DNA of 64,000 nucleotides from Rotaria macrura (lineage: Eukaryota > Rotifera > Eurotatoria > Philodinida > Philodinidae), in contig OENT01000220.1 of assembly GCA_900239685.1 (NCBI GenBank), positions 94,775-158,774 on the forward strand, in the 5' to 3' direction. Positions 50,001 to 63,057 of this stretch are shown here, one piece after another. Made by a program: the position numbers and the translations under genes. Within the stretch, counting starts at the first letter, position 1. The number at the start of each line of letters is the position of its first letter. Under the pieces are notes generated by a model that did not search any database, was not told the DNA's origin, and worked only from the letters and a program-made list of their open reading frames with translations.

Positions 50001-51786
50001 AATTAGGAGAAGAGGTAAACTCTAATTAAAAAAAGAAACGCTGTAGAATTGAAAATTCCGTTGGTGCTTATATAGAAAGACTAAATATTCTTCACTCATT
50101 ATTCGAGAATATTACTGGAAAAGTTCTTATTCGACAAATGGATAGATGCACTGAACAACTCTACATGAGAAATTAGAAGAAATTCAATTTTCACTTGGTC
50201 AAAACGCGTTTATTCGTGTTTATCATTGTCTAGCTGAGAACGTGATGCTATTCACGCATTAGGTTATTTCCGTCGGATACAGATATGAAAAGTGTCCATT
50301 GTAAAAACGAATACATCTGTCGGTTGCTCTGACAATAAATTTTCTATTGTCTAACTTGTGAAACAAACGGTGAGGTCGAGTCTGACTCAAGAAAATAACA
50401 TATCATAAGAAACAAATTTGATGATCACATGTCTCGTTCTGCGATTAATACAATGTTATGTCGTCCGTCACCGTTCCACCTCCAAAAAGGAGAAAGAGAA
50501 CAGAGAAGAGAGAACAGACACATTCACATCTCTGAAAAACAATTTTGCTTGTCAGATAGATAACAAGAAAATTTGGAATAAGGTATCGACATATATAATA
50601 ATAAATTGTTCATGGATTGTTATCTCCGATTTGGATCTGATCAACATATATTTGTTTGTTTTTGTTTTTGAATGTGAGACTCAAGACTGCAGTAATAAAA
50701 GAAATGAGACTTGGAATGTATTTCTAAAAATATATTAAAAGTTCTATTTTTGATGAACACCAATCGAAAAGAAAAACATCGTCAGAATGAAAATAGAAAT
50801 GTTTTAAGTTGGAAATGTGTTTAAATGTCTTATATCTAGGACGTTCTTCATTTTGATGCTTTGTGTAATCTCTATTGATATAATGACAATCAATCAATCA
50901 GAAACAACGCACTACGTAATGACCAATCGATGGATTCCCTTTGGAATATTTTCATCGGCTGATTAATTTTCATTTTGTCGTCAGCTAGCGGTATCGTCTA
51001 TAAACGACCACAAAACGATCAAAGTTGATTATGTTCGTTGGAGAAGAAGTTTTCTCTTTTCCAGCAAAATATTGCAACGTTTCAAGCGTATTATCGTTGC
51101 TATTAAATTTTGTCAGTAAACTCGATGAGTAGTCCACTTCATCAACAGAACAAAGTGCTCTCACATCGTGCCGAGATTGATCAATATCTGAATTTTATGA
51201 CTCGCTTAAGTTACTTTCTTCCTCTAAGAATCAAAAATAACATGTGAATACAGCTTGCTGCGTTTCACTCTTCACTTTCCACATGTCGTTCTGCGTCTGT
51301 TAGATCTACTGGAATTATCTCAGAACAAGCAAGAATACAAGTGTTTTCATTTGCTAATTTTTCTTACAAATTTTATCAGAACTTCTACTATTTTCATCTT
51401 CTCGTTTTTTCTAAATAAGACGGTTTTTGTTTATCGAATGAATAAATCTCACAGTCACACTAGCTGCCGTCAGTTAATTATATTAAGGAAATGACTCTAA
51501 TTGGCTGATTAGATTAAGAGCATGGAAGAAAAAAAGCATGGTTAGGGTCACAATGACTAAAGTCACGTTGACATATTGTCTGTTTTGTCTGTGCCGTTTT
51601 TTCTTCTTGTTAATAAGATTGGAAGAAAAAAAAGAACGACGAAGAGCCGTTAATGTGATTCGAGCGGCGTCATTCATTGCATAATATGCTAATAGAGAAG
51701 TCATCGTCGTCGTTCATCGTTCACAAGTCATTTCCATAATTTAAAAATCAAACGACACATCGCCATTTATACAAAAGAGACAGGCA
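47095..51786. other. gene-poor stretch
   Basis: No gene, RNA gene or repeat is recognised in these 4.7 kb. Open frames are short and without motifs. Confidence 0.45.
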
Positions 51787-52823
51787 ATGATCATCAGCAC
51801 ATATTCTTTTTTCGCTTTTTTAGTAAGTTTTCTCGTTTTCTTATTGTTGATAAAAGAAAAATGAAATGCTTCTCTAGTATTATTTATCAATAGTAATCTT
51901 GACTGATGGTTCATCTTTATCATCTATACTTTTGAAACGTTTAAGAACACATAAATCAATTACATTTCAATCAACATTAAGTTCACCAATGGAGAATCAT
52001 GTTAATCAAGGTTCAGCATTCAAATTAACTTGTTCATTTCTATCGAATTTCGATACCATCGACATTTTTTGGTTTCACAATGGAACTTTAATTGAATCGT
52101 TTGTTTCACAAGTACGTTCCTTTCGCTTTTTGTTGTTGTTAAATATTGTTTATGATAAAATTTCAATAAAGGAACATAAAGTCGAAAAAGAAGAAGAGGA
52201 AGAAGAGGATGAAAACTTTTTGGGTGTATCAATAGTGTCAACTATTTATATTGAAAATATTCAATTTGATATGAATGGTTCTTATCAATGTGTTGGATTA
52301 CGTCAACAGATCTTCGATCAACAAACATTTCGTGTTAATATTAATATGCAACGTTTGTAGTTTTACTGAAGAAAAACGAATGAAAATTTTCCGCTTATTT
52401 TTATTTCCTAGAGAAAAATTCTTCGACAGAAAATTCCTCCAGTACTTCTTTAATAACTGGTATTGTTGAACTGCAATGAATGAGCATCGGGAAACGAATA
52501 CATTTTCTTGTTTAGTTCATACTTCTCAAGCTTTATTTGAACCACGAAATTCAATAAGATTAATCTGTCGGTTTTCTTCACAGAACAATCAACTTTGCCA
52601 AAATCAATGGTTCAATCCCTACGATGAATTATTAAATAAAACAAATGATTTCATCCTTCGGAATGCTACATTTTATCACTCGATGGGTCTGTACACTTGT
52701 CAGATTTGTTGCTTTCATCAATGTCAAAATTTAACTTCTTTTGTTTATCCAGTAAGAACTTTTATCTTCGTAATATATGTTCTCATTTTTTCTTTTTTCA
52801 TTCAGGCCGAACAAGATAAGTAA
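51787..52823 (+). CDS. secreted two-immunoglobulin-domain protein
   Basis: Six exons (51787-51822, 51878-52111, 52172-52352, 52412-52459, 52516-52751, 52806-52823) are separated by introns of 54-60 nt and give 250 residues. Exon 1 plus the start of exon 2 encode a hydrophobic signal peptide (MIISTYSFFAFLYYLSIVIL). Domain 1 has the Ig pattern LTCSF, then IFWFHNGT, then DMNGSYQCVG. Domain 2 has LICRF, a QWFNP Trp, then SMGLYTCQI. An acidic EEEEEEDE loop lies between strands of domain 1. No membrane anchor follows, so the product is probably secreted; several N-x-S/T sites fit. AATAAA lies at about 52857. The 60-nt second intron has no stop and keeps frame, so its removal is less certain. Ligand unknown; adhesion or recognition is a general inference from the fold. 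Confidence 0.75.
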
Positions 52824-52861
52824 ATACTGAAATACTCAAACGAAGACATCACCGATCAATA

Positions 52862-55800
52862 AAGAAGAATTTCTCTGATGTAAATATTTGTGTGGATACT
52901 TGTTTCGATTAATGTATTATTATCTTTCGTTTTTCATTTCAACAAATAAAATAAAAAGAACAGATTGAAAAACAAGCGAAGATTTATTTTGAGAAAATAG
53001 AATTTCGATCGTCAAATGTCATTCTTGAACTGATGATTTAAGTCGCAAAGAGACACTCGCATGTTGATGATTTTTAACGAAGAGAGTAATCTATATTAGT
53101 ATTTGAGTGCGCATAACTCTAGCGATAGTGTATCCTTGTGCTCGCAGTATTATTAAATCTATTCTTTTTTCCGCTGGCTTAGATATTCATCATGATACTC
53201 TGTGCAGCTCTTCACATTGTTTCATGTGTCGATGTTAATTATTCTACTAATATTACATCGAATGATCATTTTGCAATAATAACAAACTCTATTGGAGTTT
53301 GTAATTATTTCAATACAAATTAGATTAGTGAATTTTTATATTCGGTAGAGCATGGAGTAGAAATGAAATGAATTTTTCTTTTGATAATTTATTTGAATGC
53401 AAACGTACTTTATGTAGCGAGAATGCAAGAACTACGATGTGTTTACTAGTACAATTATCGTGAATAATGAATCAGGATAAAATTTACAAAAAAGTTGTTT
53501 TTTCGAAAAAGAAGAAACTATTTTATTTTTCTTGAATATATTGATTATCATAAAAAGAAGATCGTCACATGTCACGCAAAATTAGTAGGATAAATGGTAC
53601 TCTTTATAATATCCATGAATACAGTTCGGAAAGGAAACTTTTTTCCTTTGTAACGGTCTATGACTTCTGTTAACCACAAATTCGCTGATTAGTTTATAAT
53701 TAATCAAAGATATTTTATTAGAATAGAATCAATTGGAGTCTTGGCTACCTGTTAGAACTATCCTGTAAAGTTACCGTTGGTTGTCATCTCAAAGATAGTT
53801 TTGATGAATGAATTGAAGAATTAGAAACTTCTTGGATGCGTGTTTCTCTCCTCGCACTTCATTAAGCAAAGTGTAAAAAAATGAGTTTGGACTCATCGAA
53901 GAGAGAGAAAATTTTCAGCAACTCTCATTCAGTTATTTTTTCAGAAGTTGTTTATCAAAGCGATATAAGCTGTCAAATTATTTCTGACTCATTTAAAGAA
54001 AACTGTGGATTTCTTTCAAGACATCTTATTTTCTCTTCTGTTCTGTTTTTTTTCTGAAACTATTTAAATCCTTGAACGACTAGAAAGATGAGAAAAATCT
54101 TCATTGTTCAGTAATCAACTTTTATCGTGAAAAATCATCTGAAAATAGTGCTGAAGTGTATACAGTAGAAACATCGATCACCTTTCCCTAATATAGAGCA
54201 TGCTAGACAAGCTCCAGATGCATCGTGCAATCGTACCAAAGTATTTCATCAGTGGTTAGTTTTCATTTATTACTGGAATTTCTTCAGAATCTATAATTCA
54301 CTTGTTGATTACATGCCGAGACACGTTGTTAAAAGTAGTGAATGAATAAAGTTTGATCGTAGATCGAAGAAAACAATATCCGTTTCATTACTAATAACTG
54401 TTACATTGTCTTTCACAGTTTCATTCCGTGGGACATTTCGCTAAAACGGTTTTTGTTTCAGTAGCCTTTTACTGAAGAAAAACAGCACTGACATTCCGCT
54501 ATAGTTGCTGTAACAGTACATTTTATTAAAATTTTAGGATGGACCAATTTCACTTTTAATAGCGGTGAAGTAAAGTGACAAGCGAATGTAATGGTTTTTA
54601 TTCCTTTGTTACCAAAAGACTATGTTGAAAAAATGATAATTATGCGTAGAAATTTAAATAGAGATTTTCTGACTTTGACTTATTGTTCGATTGCTCAAAG
54701 CTTTATACTTGAGTTTTTTACTGAAGGAAAGCCTTCTCAGATACAAAAGAAACATTTTCATACGATTCAATGCAAAATTACATGAGTAGAAAAGGTAGTT
54801 TAAAAGACAAAATGCACTGTTTTCCAAATATCTGCGGATGTAATTTATGCAGACTGTTTATTGAAATGTGTTGCAAAGATCGATGAAATTTTATTCAAAT
54901 AAAAGTACTGTAAGGATCAAGACGGTCGCCATCATGCGTAAATGTGTGCTCAACAGTCTTTGTTTTTATAGATGTAATATATACGTATCGGGAAAATGTT
55001 CGTCTAGATGACAAGTAGTAGATGAACAAAAAATGTAACATCGACATGATCGTGTTATTTCTAATAGTATAGTTTAAAGAGTTCGCTATTCTGCCGTGCT
55101 AATTCATGAAATGATGAATGACAGGAAAATACTAGTGCATCGAGGAAATCTTCATGGATCACATAAATTAGATTTTGAATTTGCGATCTACGTTTTCTCT
55201 GATCTTCTAATATCGAACACATTTGTATTTTCAAAATATCCTTCCCTTAATTATAGACTAAAAGTTATCTTTTTAGAAAACAATTGGCACAGTTCTCTAC
55301 GAAACGATAACTACTGACTGCAGATGAATTGAACTCGATAGGCAAAGTCTAACAACAATGAGTCGATGACTCTCGAAATGATAACATGATTTCTTCTTAT
55401 GATATCAACATATTGAAGCTGATTTGGGGAAAAAATTCTGTTACTTTTTCTTCATGCAACTTTGATTAGATTTGTTGCTCATGATGAGTATCTTGCTGAA
55501 TGCAGTATTCCGTACTATATGGTTATGTTAAATTTCAGAGAAAATAATCGCGACAACTCACTTGATTTGCATAGGAACGGGAAAAGTATCTGAAAATAAC
55601 TAAAACTTCGTATTTTTGAATATGTTTCTTTTTCTATCAATAAGAAATTAGAGAAAAGTTGATAGTTACGTTAATTTCATAAGAATATTAGTTTCTCTGA
55701 GGTCATCGTGTTCTTCTTTGTCTCAAGAAGATAAATGAGGAAAACAAGTCTTGTTACATACTCATGTCTATTGATTCAGAAACAATAGTAAGAAATACTT

Positions 55801-56627
55801 TTTTCCAAATCAGTTATTTATCAACAAGTAAATCATGATGAATCATGCAGATCTACTTCAAATGTTCTTGTCAAACATAGTACGTCAACTAAAGGAGAGC
55901 TTCCCAAATTAAATATTTATCATTGACGTCAACACATAAGTGAATTTATTTTAAGTTATTACATCGATCTTTACTTTGCGAATGTCCAGTGACTTTGAAT
56001 AAATTAAATGATTTCAACATGAACTTTTCAACTTATTGTGAAAATTGGTCAGATTTCTTTATTTGTTCGAAAGATTTCTGATTGAGTTGCGTAGAAAGCA
56101 TTTATTGACTATTTTATAGCAGAATATGTACGTGTTCAACATGAAGAAAAATTACCGAAGCATTTAGAAAAATGTAGGGAGAAAGGGCTTATTGCGATCA
56201 TCAATAATTAGAGGATTAGTTTCTCTGATAAAATATGATGTTTACCAGTTTTTTTTATGAAGACGAACAGAATTTGCAGAAAAAAATTGGATTTATCATC
56301 GAAAAGTGAAAAGACAGGCAGCAATTATTGACAATTTTGGTAAACAAGCGATCGACATTTTTGTTCTGACAAACACAAGCGAGTTGAAAAACATTTTTTC
56401 TGTTAAAATTTCACTTGAGTGCGGAAATAAGTAGTATCAGAGACAAATGTAGGCGTCTCGGTCTGTCAAATTTAAGCGGCTCATCTCTTCTGTCTACTTA
56501 CTTTCTTCAACAAATTTAATAATACTTATTGCATAACTACTTTTAAATAAATATTGAAAATTGATGTAAAACGTCTCATTCTTTATCAAAGTTTTCAAAT
56601 GTCTTACACAGTAATGCACATTCGATA
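52862..56627. other. gene-poor stretch
   Basis: No gene or repeat recognised. Open frames at 54591-54785 and 55096-55317 have no motif and are probably chance. Confidence 0.45.
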
Positions 56628-59600
56628 CAGTCCATTTCCCTAATTCTGTCAGAAAATTTTTGACATATCTTGTTCTAAGTAGTGTGAGACTATGATATAT
56701 CCGATCAAAAATATCTTTATATTTAGATAATCTCTGGAGCCTCCTCTTTCAAATGATATGTTATTCATCCTGCATTTCTCACGTTTTCATAGTGATATGA
56801 TCGGTCTACGATAAGTGACTCCACCTGACACAACTAGGTAGTAGTTCCCTAATCCTAACGGTCAGCATGAAAATTTCCTCAATTCTGACGCTTCTAATAA
56901 ATTACACAGAAAAGCTCAGTTTTAGGAAAAAAACCTTTTATTCATTTTTTTACTGAGAGATAGAGGAGAAATGTCTGAAGCATTTTTGTAGAGCGGATCA
57001 AACTCTATCACAATCTAAAGGTTCAAGACAATTTCATTTTCATTTATGAAGATAGAGACCTACAAATGAAGACAGCGTAGGGTCATGGAAAAAAAGTTGT
57101 CCCTAATTCTGACGGTAGCTATTTTTGGTCCATAATTCTGACAATACGCAGGGAACTTAATACATAGTTGCAATGTGAAAATAAACGAAAAGACATCTTT
57201 TTATGTATGATCAAAAATATAAATATAAATATCCTATTTCAAATCTATACGTGAATAAATTAAAATGCTGACCGATGTTCGCAGAATTTGTGCGCTAGTT
57301 TCTTGGAAAAATGTAAAATACTTCTACACTGAATATAGACATTACAGGATATACATAGTTAAAGAGATCGAACAGATGTATATGGAATATCTATCTATAT
57401 ATGCGTCACTTCAAGAGGTTTTCAGAAAAGGAGATCACTGTTATGGCACAATATATGAGATATAAGATGAATATTACATGTGTTTGTTTCCTTTTTTTTC
57501 TTTTTATTAGTCAGTTTCTCTATTGAAACTTTTTGGGCTCATTTTTTTCTTCTCTATTGCTAATTGTATTTTTTGTTGTTTGAACGTCTTAAAAAGATGG
57601 TTTGGTGATCTTAAGATTAAAACATTTCTGTATTTAGTATTGCCTAATAGTATTATGTATGTGTACATGCGCTTGTGATTCTGAGAAGTCAGTGACTCTG
57701 TGATAGCGATGGAGACAAGAAACAGTACTGATGCTTAACACCAAAGAAGAATCGTGTACTTATCAACGTTGAATACAATTTAGTATCGGGCGTAATAAAA
57801 AGTGCGTATCGCTTAGTGAGGATGTAGTCAATAGATACCAAGGGCGTTTCTTCAATTTTTGAGTGGCGGTGGCAATGCCTTTTTTCTCTTCTGTTAGCTG
57901 TGTGTTCTTTTTTGGCGGAGGAGGCACTCTCTTATCAGAATGTCATGTAGAAGGCTTTCGTGCGCATTTTATGATTGCTTGCATTCTTCCATCGAAAGTG
58001 ACAACGGCAGAACGATATTAAAGTTAAATGCACATCCAGCAGTAAGTTGAATCATAGCAACAAGTTGTTCATAAGATACCCTGAAGAAGTTGAAATATAC
58101 AAGATATCAGGGATATGCATCACAGTTTCGATGAGAATGAAGGTGAGTTTAGATTGCCAGTTAACACCGCGGCTCTGTACATCATGAATGATTATTCTAC
58201 TATGATGCTTCACTTATGCAACTTTCGTGATTTTAAACTACTCGTCTAGCTTTCACGATCTGCTTCGTACTTTTCGAAGCATTGATATGCATAGAATTTC
58301 GACTTTTGCACGTTCATGGGTAGCAAAAGAATCTCGCACAATAAAGATGACTGAATTCCTGTCAATTTCCGTAGCATGATTCTATTTATACTTTTGATCA
58401 TACATAAAAAGATGCCTTTTCGTTTATTTTCAAGTTGTAACTATGTATTAAGTTCTCTGCATATTGAAACTCGAACTAGGCAGCTCATGAATTTCGCAAT
58501 GAAATACCACCATAGGAATGATTGACTGTTCTACTGTAGAGCAAAAAACTCTACCGTCAGAACTATAGACTAAAAGTGATTGAAAAATCAGAATTAGAGA
58601 CAAAAACAGTCGCCATCAGAATTGGTGACTAAAAATTGCTACCGACAGAATTAGGGAAATGGACTGTATTGAATCTTTAGATTATGATAGAGTTTGATCC
58701 ACTCTACAAAAATGCTTCAGACATTTCTCCTCTATCTCTCAGCAAAAACACGAAAAAAAAGGTTTTTTTCCTAAAATTGAGTTTTTCTATGTAATTTATT
58801 AGAAGCATCAGAATTGAGGAAACTTTCTTGCTGGCCGTCAGGATTAGGGAACTTAGGGGTGCAAAAAATCCAAAGCCGTGGGATTTGGTGCAAATACATT
58901 TGGATTTGACTTTGGGTTTGGGCTTGGTCTTAAATTATCCAAATCTGATGAGAATTTTTAATATAAAGTCTTAGAAGGGAAAGAAGAGTATTAATTCTTA
59001 GAGGCTGATATAAAATTGTTTAGATTTGGTATAGAGTTGGGTTTGGATTTGGATTTGTGTTTTAGATTTGGATTTGGGATTTGGTCTGTACCATTATGGT
59101 TAGAACTTGGGTAGGATTTGTTTTTGGGATTTGGATTTGGGATTGAGATTTGGTTTCAATGTAGCACAACTACAAAACTTGACTGGTGTCAGATCGAAAA
59201 CAAATCCCAAGTCCAAATCCTAATCTAAGACCCAAACCCAAATCCAAGTCCAAGTCCAAACCCCAAATTCCAAACGTATCACCAATCCCGAATCCCAAAT
59301 CTAAGTTGAAAAAAGTAATATAAACAATCCTGTGATCCAAATATAGACGAAATCCACAGCTACGAACTCAGTTCTAACCATAACCCAAATCCAGAAACCA
59401 AAACCAAATCCAAGTCCAAATCTCAGAGATTTGGTGACAAATCCCAAATCCATTAAAGATTTGTTGCACCCCTAAGGGAACTACTACCTAATTCTGTCAG
59501 GTGAGGTCACTTATCGTAGACCGATCATATCACTATGAAAACGTGAGAAATACAGGATGAATAATATATCATTTGAAAGAGGAGACTCCAGAGATTACCT

Positions 59601-59697
59601 AAATATAAAAATATTTGTGATCGGATATATAATAGTCTCACACTACTTAGAAGAAGATATGTCAACAGTTTTCCGACACAATTAGGGAAATGGACTG
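56628..59697. mobile_element. large fold-back DNA element with mirrored subterminal motif
   Basis: The outer ends are CAGTCCATTTCCCTAATT and its complement. The left arm (56628 to about 57030) matches, inverted, about 58670-59697 once the nested insertion is removed. A second inverted block pairs 57137-57222 with about 58384-58465. A third copy of the terminus (ATTAGGGAAATGGACTG) ends at 58666. TA borders 56628 on the left and follows 58666 on the right, which suits a Tc1/pogo-like element of 56628-58666; the outer right end is followed by CA. The 1.2-kb interior has no recognised transposase. A motif close to CCCTAATTCTGACGG recurs about a dozen times, mostly forward on the left and reversed on the right. 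The superfamily is tentative. Confidence 0.75.
58854..59474. mobile_element. hAT-type miniature element nested in the fold-back arm (621 bp)
   Basis: The ends are TAGGGGTGCAA and TTGCACCCCTA, flanked by an identical 8-bp duplication AGGGAACT (58846-58853 and 59475-59482). The uninterrupted left arm of the host element carries the empty site (complement of AGTTCCCTAA at about 56844), confirming insertion. The interior is a long imperfect hairpin of GGATTTGG units on the left and CCAAATCC units on the right. It has no coding capacity. Confidence 0.93.
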
Positions 59698-59909
59698 CAA
59701 CTGACGGTGTTAATCCGATAAAAGAAGAAGTTGATATTCCTACACAAGAATGTTGTTGAAGTCTTTCAAAAGTAATTCTTGGTGGAATCAACTGTATTGA
59801 ACCTGATTCCGGTGGACACTCAGACTATTTGGACTAGCCAATAACGTTTCTTCCAGACATTGGATACCCAGTTCAATACCCAATACTTTTCGTACCCACT
59901 ACGTTCAAA

Positions 59910-60002
59910 ATGTATGTACCAGTACATTTTTTACAGTACAAAGTACATGTACGTTTTTACTTTAAAATTGTACTTTGTACTTGTACCGGTACTAAGTACA
60001 TA
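59910..60002. repeat. GTAC-rich hairpin
   Basis: About 40-bp arms containing repeated GTAC / AAAGTACA units (ATGTATGTACCAGTACA on the left against the complement of TGTACCGGTACTAAGTAC on the right) fold around an AT-rich centre. It is probably part of a degraded miniature element; borders are unclear. Confidence 0.5.
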
Positions 60003-61267
60003 TCCACTCTTTTCAATGCTCACACTATTGAAGCCATCCTTTTAGATATCCTATTTTCTATTTCTTTCTCTTTTTGTTGGGTTCTAAGTGTTCTCTGTAG
60101 CTTAAATGTTTTTCATGCTTCCACAATGACTTTAAAATCGTAAAGAATCGACTGATTCAAGCCTTTTTCAAGTCCTCCTGAAAACTGACAAACAATGTAT
60201 AATTTCTCAGGATTGAGTACTTCTGTCAAAGTTCCAGAAAATAATTCAAAATATAGGTGTATATGAGTCACGGCACGAGACGGACAATCGAAGCTGCTCA
60301 ATCGATGTTCTCAGATTTTGTCGAGAGTAATCTCATCTTCTAGACAAAATGTTTTTAGGCATAAAACCAAAATTTTAGCACTAAAGGTTGAAATGTGACT
60401 GAGATACGAAATACGAACTGAAAGCACTAAAACTGCATTTTCATCAATTTTTGAGATTTTTTGTTAGTCGTCGCTTGCATTATTTTGACGATATCTCTTC
60501 GCCAGGACATGATAGAAACCTGAAATTTTTTACCAGACATAGATTTCGAGATGGGCAACACAACCATCGTATACAATCATGTATATATCGTGTCAAAGTA
60601 TCATCGACATTTCTAACCATTTATCATAGTAAACATCGAAAAGTAATTTATCTTTAGAATAGGCTTTCTCCCAATCAGCTAGATGGATTTGGCTCAAACG
60701 CTTTTTGCGAAGACTACTATTGTATTACTACTGAATTATGCAATCAAAAGTTTGGGATCTTGAATTCGGTCCCAAAAAACCATGATCACGAAAATAGTGC
60801 TGTATTCTCTTACGATAGTATACAGGGGATCAGAATGATTTTGAGAAAAATTAGAAAACAAAGACCGTTTGACTTGAAACTTTCAGCAATCAAAGAGGTC
60901 AGTGTTAGTAATAACAGCTATAAGTTTCAGCTTGATCGATAAATATCTCACACTATTTCGATATCTCACTGTATAGACGCCATCATTGTCATTAGAGTTC
61001 CGCATAGGAAAAACAATAGTTTTGTGAGTTTCTTATTAGATTTTTGCACAATTTATAGTCATTTTATACATCATTCCATAGAGAATTTTATGCTGAACAA
61101 AACTGTACGGTTCATTTAGTGCTCAAATAAAAACATGACTGTAAATTTTAAAATATTCTCCACACTAAACATCATGCATTAGGGTCATTGCATGATCGTC
61201 ACATCTATTGCACTTAATGGAAAGCTATATGTTTAACTGAATTTTATCGCATTTTGTAAAGGAAGTT
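60003..61267. other. repeat-derived DNA, no gene
   Basis: No gene recognised. About 60350-60410 is a diverged direct relative of 61268-61325 (shared pattern: ATAAnCAAAATTT, CnCTAA, TGAGATA), so this interval is probably old transposon sequence. Confidence 0.4.
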
Positions 61268-61336
61268 TGTTTAGACATATAATCAAAATTTCACAGCTAA
61301 CGATGGAGTTTTAATTGAGATATCATACAAAACGCA

Positions 61337-61703
61337 GGTAACGCAGAGACGTTTTTTCAACTTCGAACGACATTATCTACAGAATGGTAGAAGGGAACGA
61401 CTTGTAATTTTGAAGAAATATGTAAACAAACTAATCTCATCACGCTTGGAAATTTCAGCCTCAACTGGTTTTATTAATTGGATTTTTTGATGAAAGCACT
61501 AATCGGTAACGCATAGACAAAAAATGCCCTCGTTTCTTGAGGGATACAGAAGGAATGATTAATCATGCTAATCAGTCCATATGCATAAATTTGGAGAGGT
61601 GTAGTTTATAGCTGGAGGATAGGGCTATTTTCTGGTCAAGAGAAAACATTCACAGCTTGAAAAATGAGTGAGCTATTGGCAAAACATTAAGTAACGCACA
61701 GAC
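61337..61703 (+). repeat. dispersed motif GTAACGCAnAGAC, three copies
   Basis: GGTAACGCAGAGAC (61337), GGTAACGCATAGAC (61505) and AGTAACGCACAGAC (61690) lie in the same orientation 168 and 185 bp apart. The flanks are not tandemly duplicated, so this looks like a spaced protein-binding motif or a very old repeat array inside an element arm. Confidence 0.5.
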
Positions 61704-62143
61704 ATTTCGGTAACTGACAGAAATTTATTTTCAAGACGATTTTCACTGGTCTAAAATTTTGTTTCGTATTTGGAAATAGCACTTACGATATAAAAGTAAC
61801 AATGTTCATTTGTATTTCAAGCTACCAGTACTATTTTAAATGTTAAAAATGTCTCTATTAATGAAATATGATAACAGAAAAAGAGCCTTTTCAAGATACT
61901 TTTACACAAAAAAGCTGAATTGTGGCTGGCAACCATCATTTAGTTTCGTAATTATAAAAATCGAGATAGATCAAGGCAGAAACAACGAAAACCTGCATAA
62001 AAAATTTAAATGAGAAAATCTGTTGTTTTATCTGCGAAAATTTGAGCGCTCAACTGCAATCATGCTGGTTAAAGGTTAGCCATTTTGTATGATATCATGA
62101 TCCCTTCAATGATCCTTGCCATATCCAGGGAATACCTCTGATT

Positions 62144-63057
62144 GGTCCCCTATTACGTGCCCCATCAACTCGTTCCTCCTCAATTGATTCCGAATTCGTC
62201 CCCTGTCTAAGTTCGTCCCTCCCAGATTCGTCCCCGCTCTAAATAGGTCCCCTATTATATTTATCGCCGTTTGATATCAAGAAACATGAATTTCTAATGT
62301 AATTTTTTGGAAAGTACAGGATAATTCATGGATCGATGGTAACAATGCGTGGAGTCAACACTTCCTAGTATAGAAAAATATGAACCGGTTTATTGTCTGG
62401 ATTTGCGACTCTAGCCAATATGATTTCTTGAGCACATATTTTTGGGAATTGTAGTTGTTTCTTCTCGTATTCTTTTTTTCATATTTCCGAGAGCCTGATC
62501 CATGATAAGTTTACTTCCATCAGACGAAAAAGATGGAATACGTTCATGTGGTTCATGAGCAATCAAAGCATTATCTCGAGACAAAGAAAGTTTACTCTTG
62601 CAATTTCGTGAACCACACCGGTATTCTACTACTGTTTTCCGTTCATGTTTGGGAGTATACTGAAAACCATTACGGTTTAACAACTGACCTACTCGTTCTG
62701 TTGAAGTAAAGCTAAGCATATTTCAATATGTTTATAACTAACAGATGTGGATTGTAAATATATATCATCAGTCCCCTGTACATACTTATTCATCACATGT
62801 ATCTTTCTTATAAGAAGCCGGGTTATACCAAAAGAAATGAGTTCAATTCTCATTATCACTAGTTGTGTATATAGATAGTGCACCGAATGAACATTCCTTT
62901 ATTAAATAGAGTGGGGGTGAATCCGGAGTCAATTAAGCAAAAAAAAGTTTTCCTGGAGATTCATTCGGAAAATATTTTCACAAACTTTTCTGCAATGGGG
63001 ACGAATTCGGAATCGTTTTTACTGGTCCGACTTTGGAGCAATTAAAAAGGGGACGAA
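62144..63057. mobile_element. putative element with mirrored TTCGTCCCC motifs
   Basis: On the left, TTCGTCCC(C/T) occurs at 62195, 62212 and 62227, with GGTCCCCTATTA at 62144 and 62246. On the right the reverse complement GGGGACGAA occurs at 62997 and 63049, with relatives at about 62914 and 63081. GATTCCGAATTCGTCCCC and its exact complement pair across 0.8 kb. Between the arms lies a minus-strand FLYWCH-type ORF. No target duplication was found, and the true outer borders are uncertain. Confidence 0.55.
62411..62719 (-). CDS. FLYWCH-type zinc-finger ORF, probably transposon-encoded (partial)
   Basis: This is a minus-strand open frame of 102 codons. It has a FLYWCH-like pattern: LLNRNGFQYTP, then YRCGSRNCKSKLSL with the two Cys, then HEPHE with the two His, as in the WRC..C.(A/S)...H.H arrangement. 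The tail (QALGNMKKRIREE) resembles the linker that follows FLYWCH domains in Mutator-like (MULE) transposases. The MULE catalytic domain is absent downstream, so it is either a truncated transposase, a small DNA-binding protein carried by the element, or one exon. The ATG at about 62719 is uncertain because an upstream exon with an acceptor could exist. Confidence 0.5.
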   Translation of the reverse strand: MLSFTSTERVGQLLNRNGFQYTPKHERKTVVEYRCGSRNCKSKLSLSRDNALIAHEPHERIPSFSSDGSKLIMDQALGNMKKRIREETTTIPKNMCSRNHIG

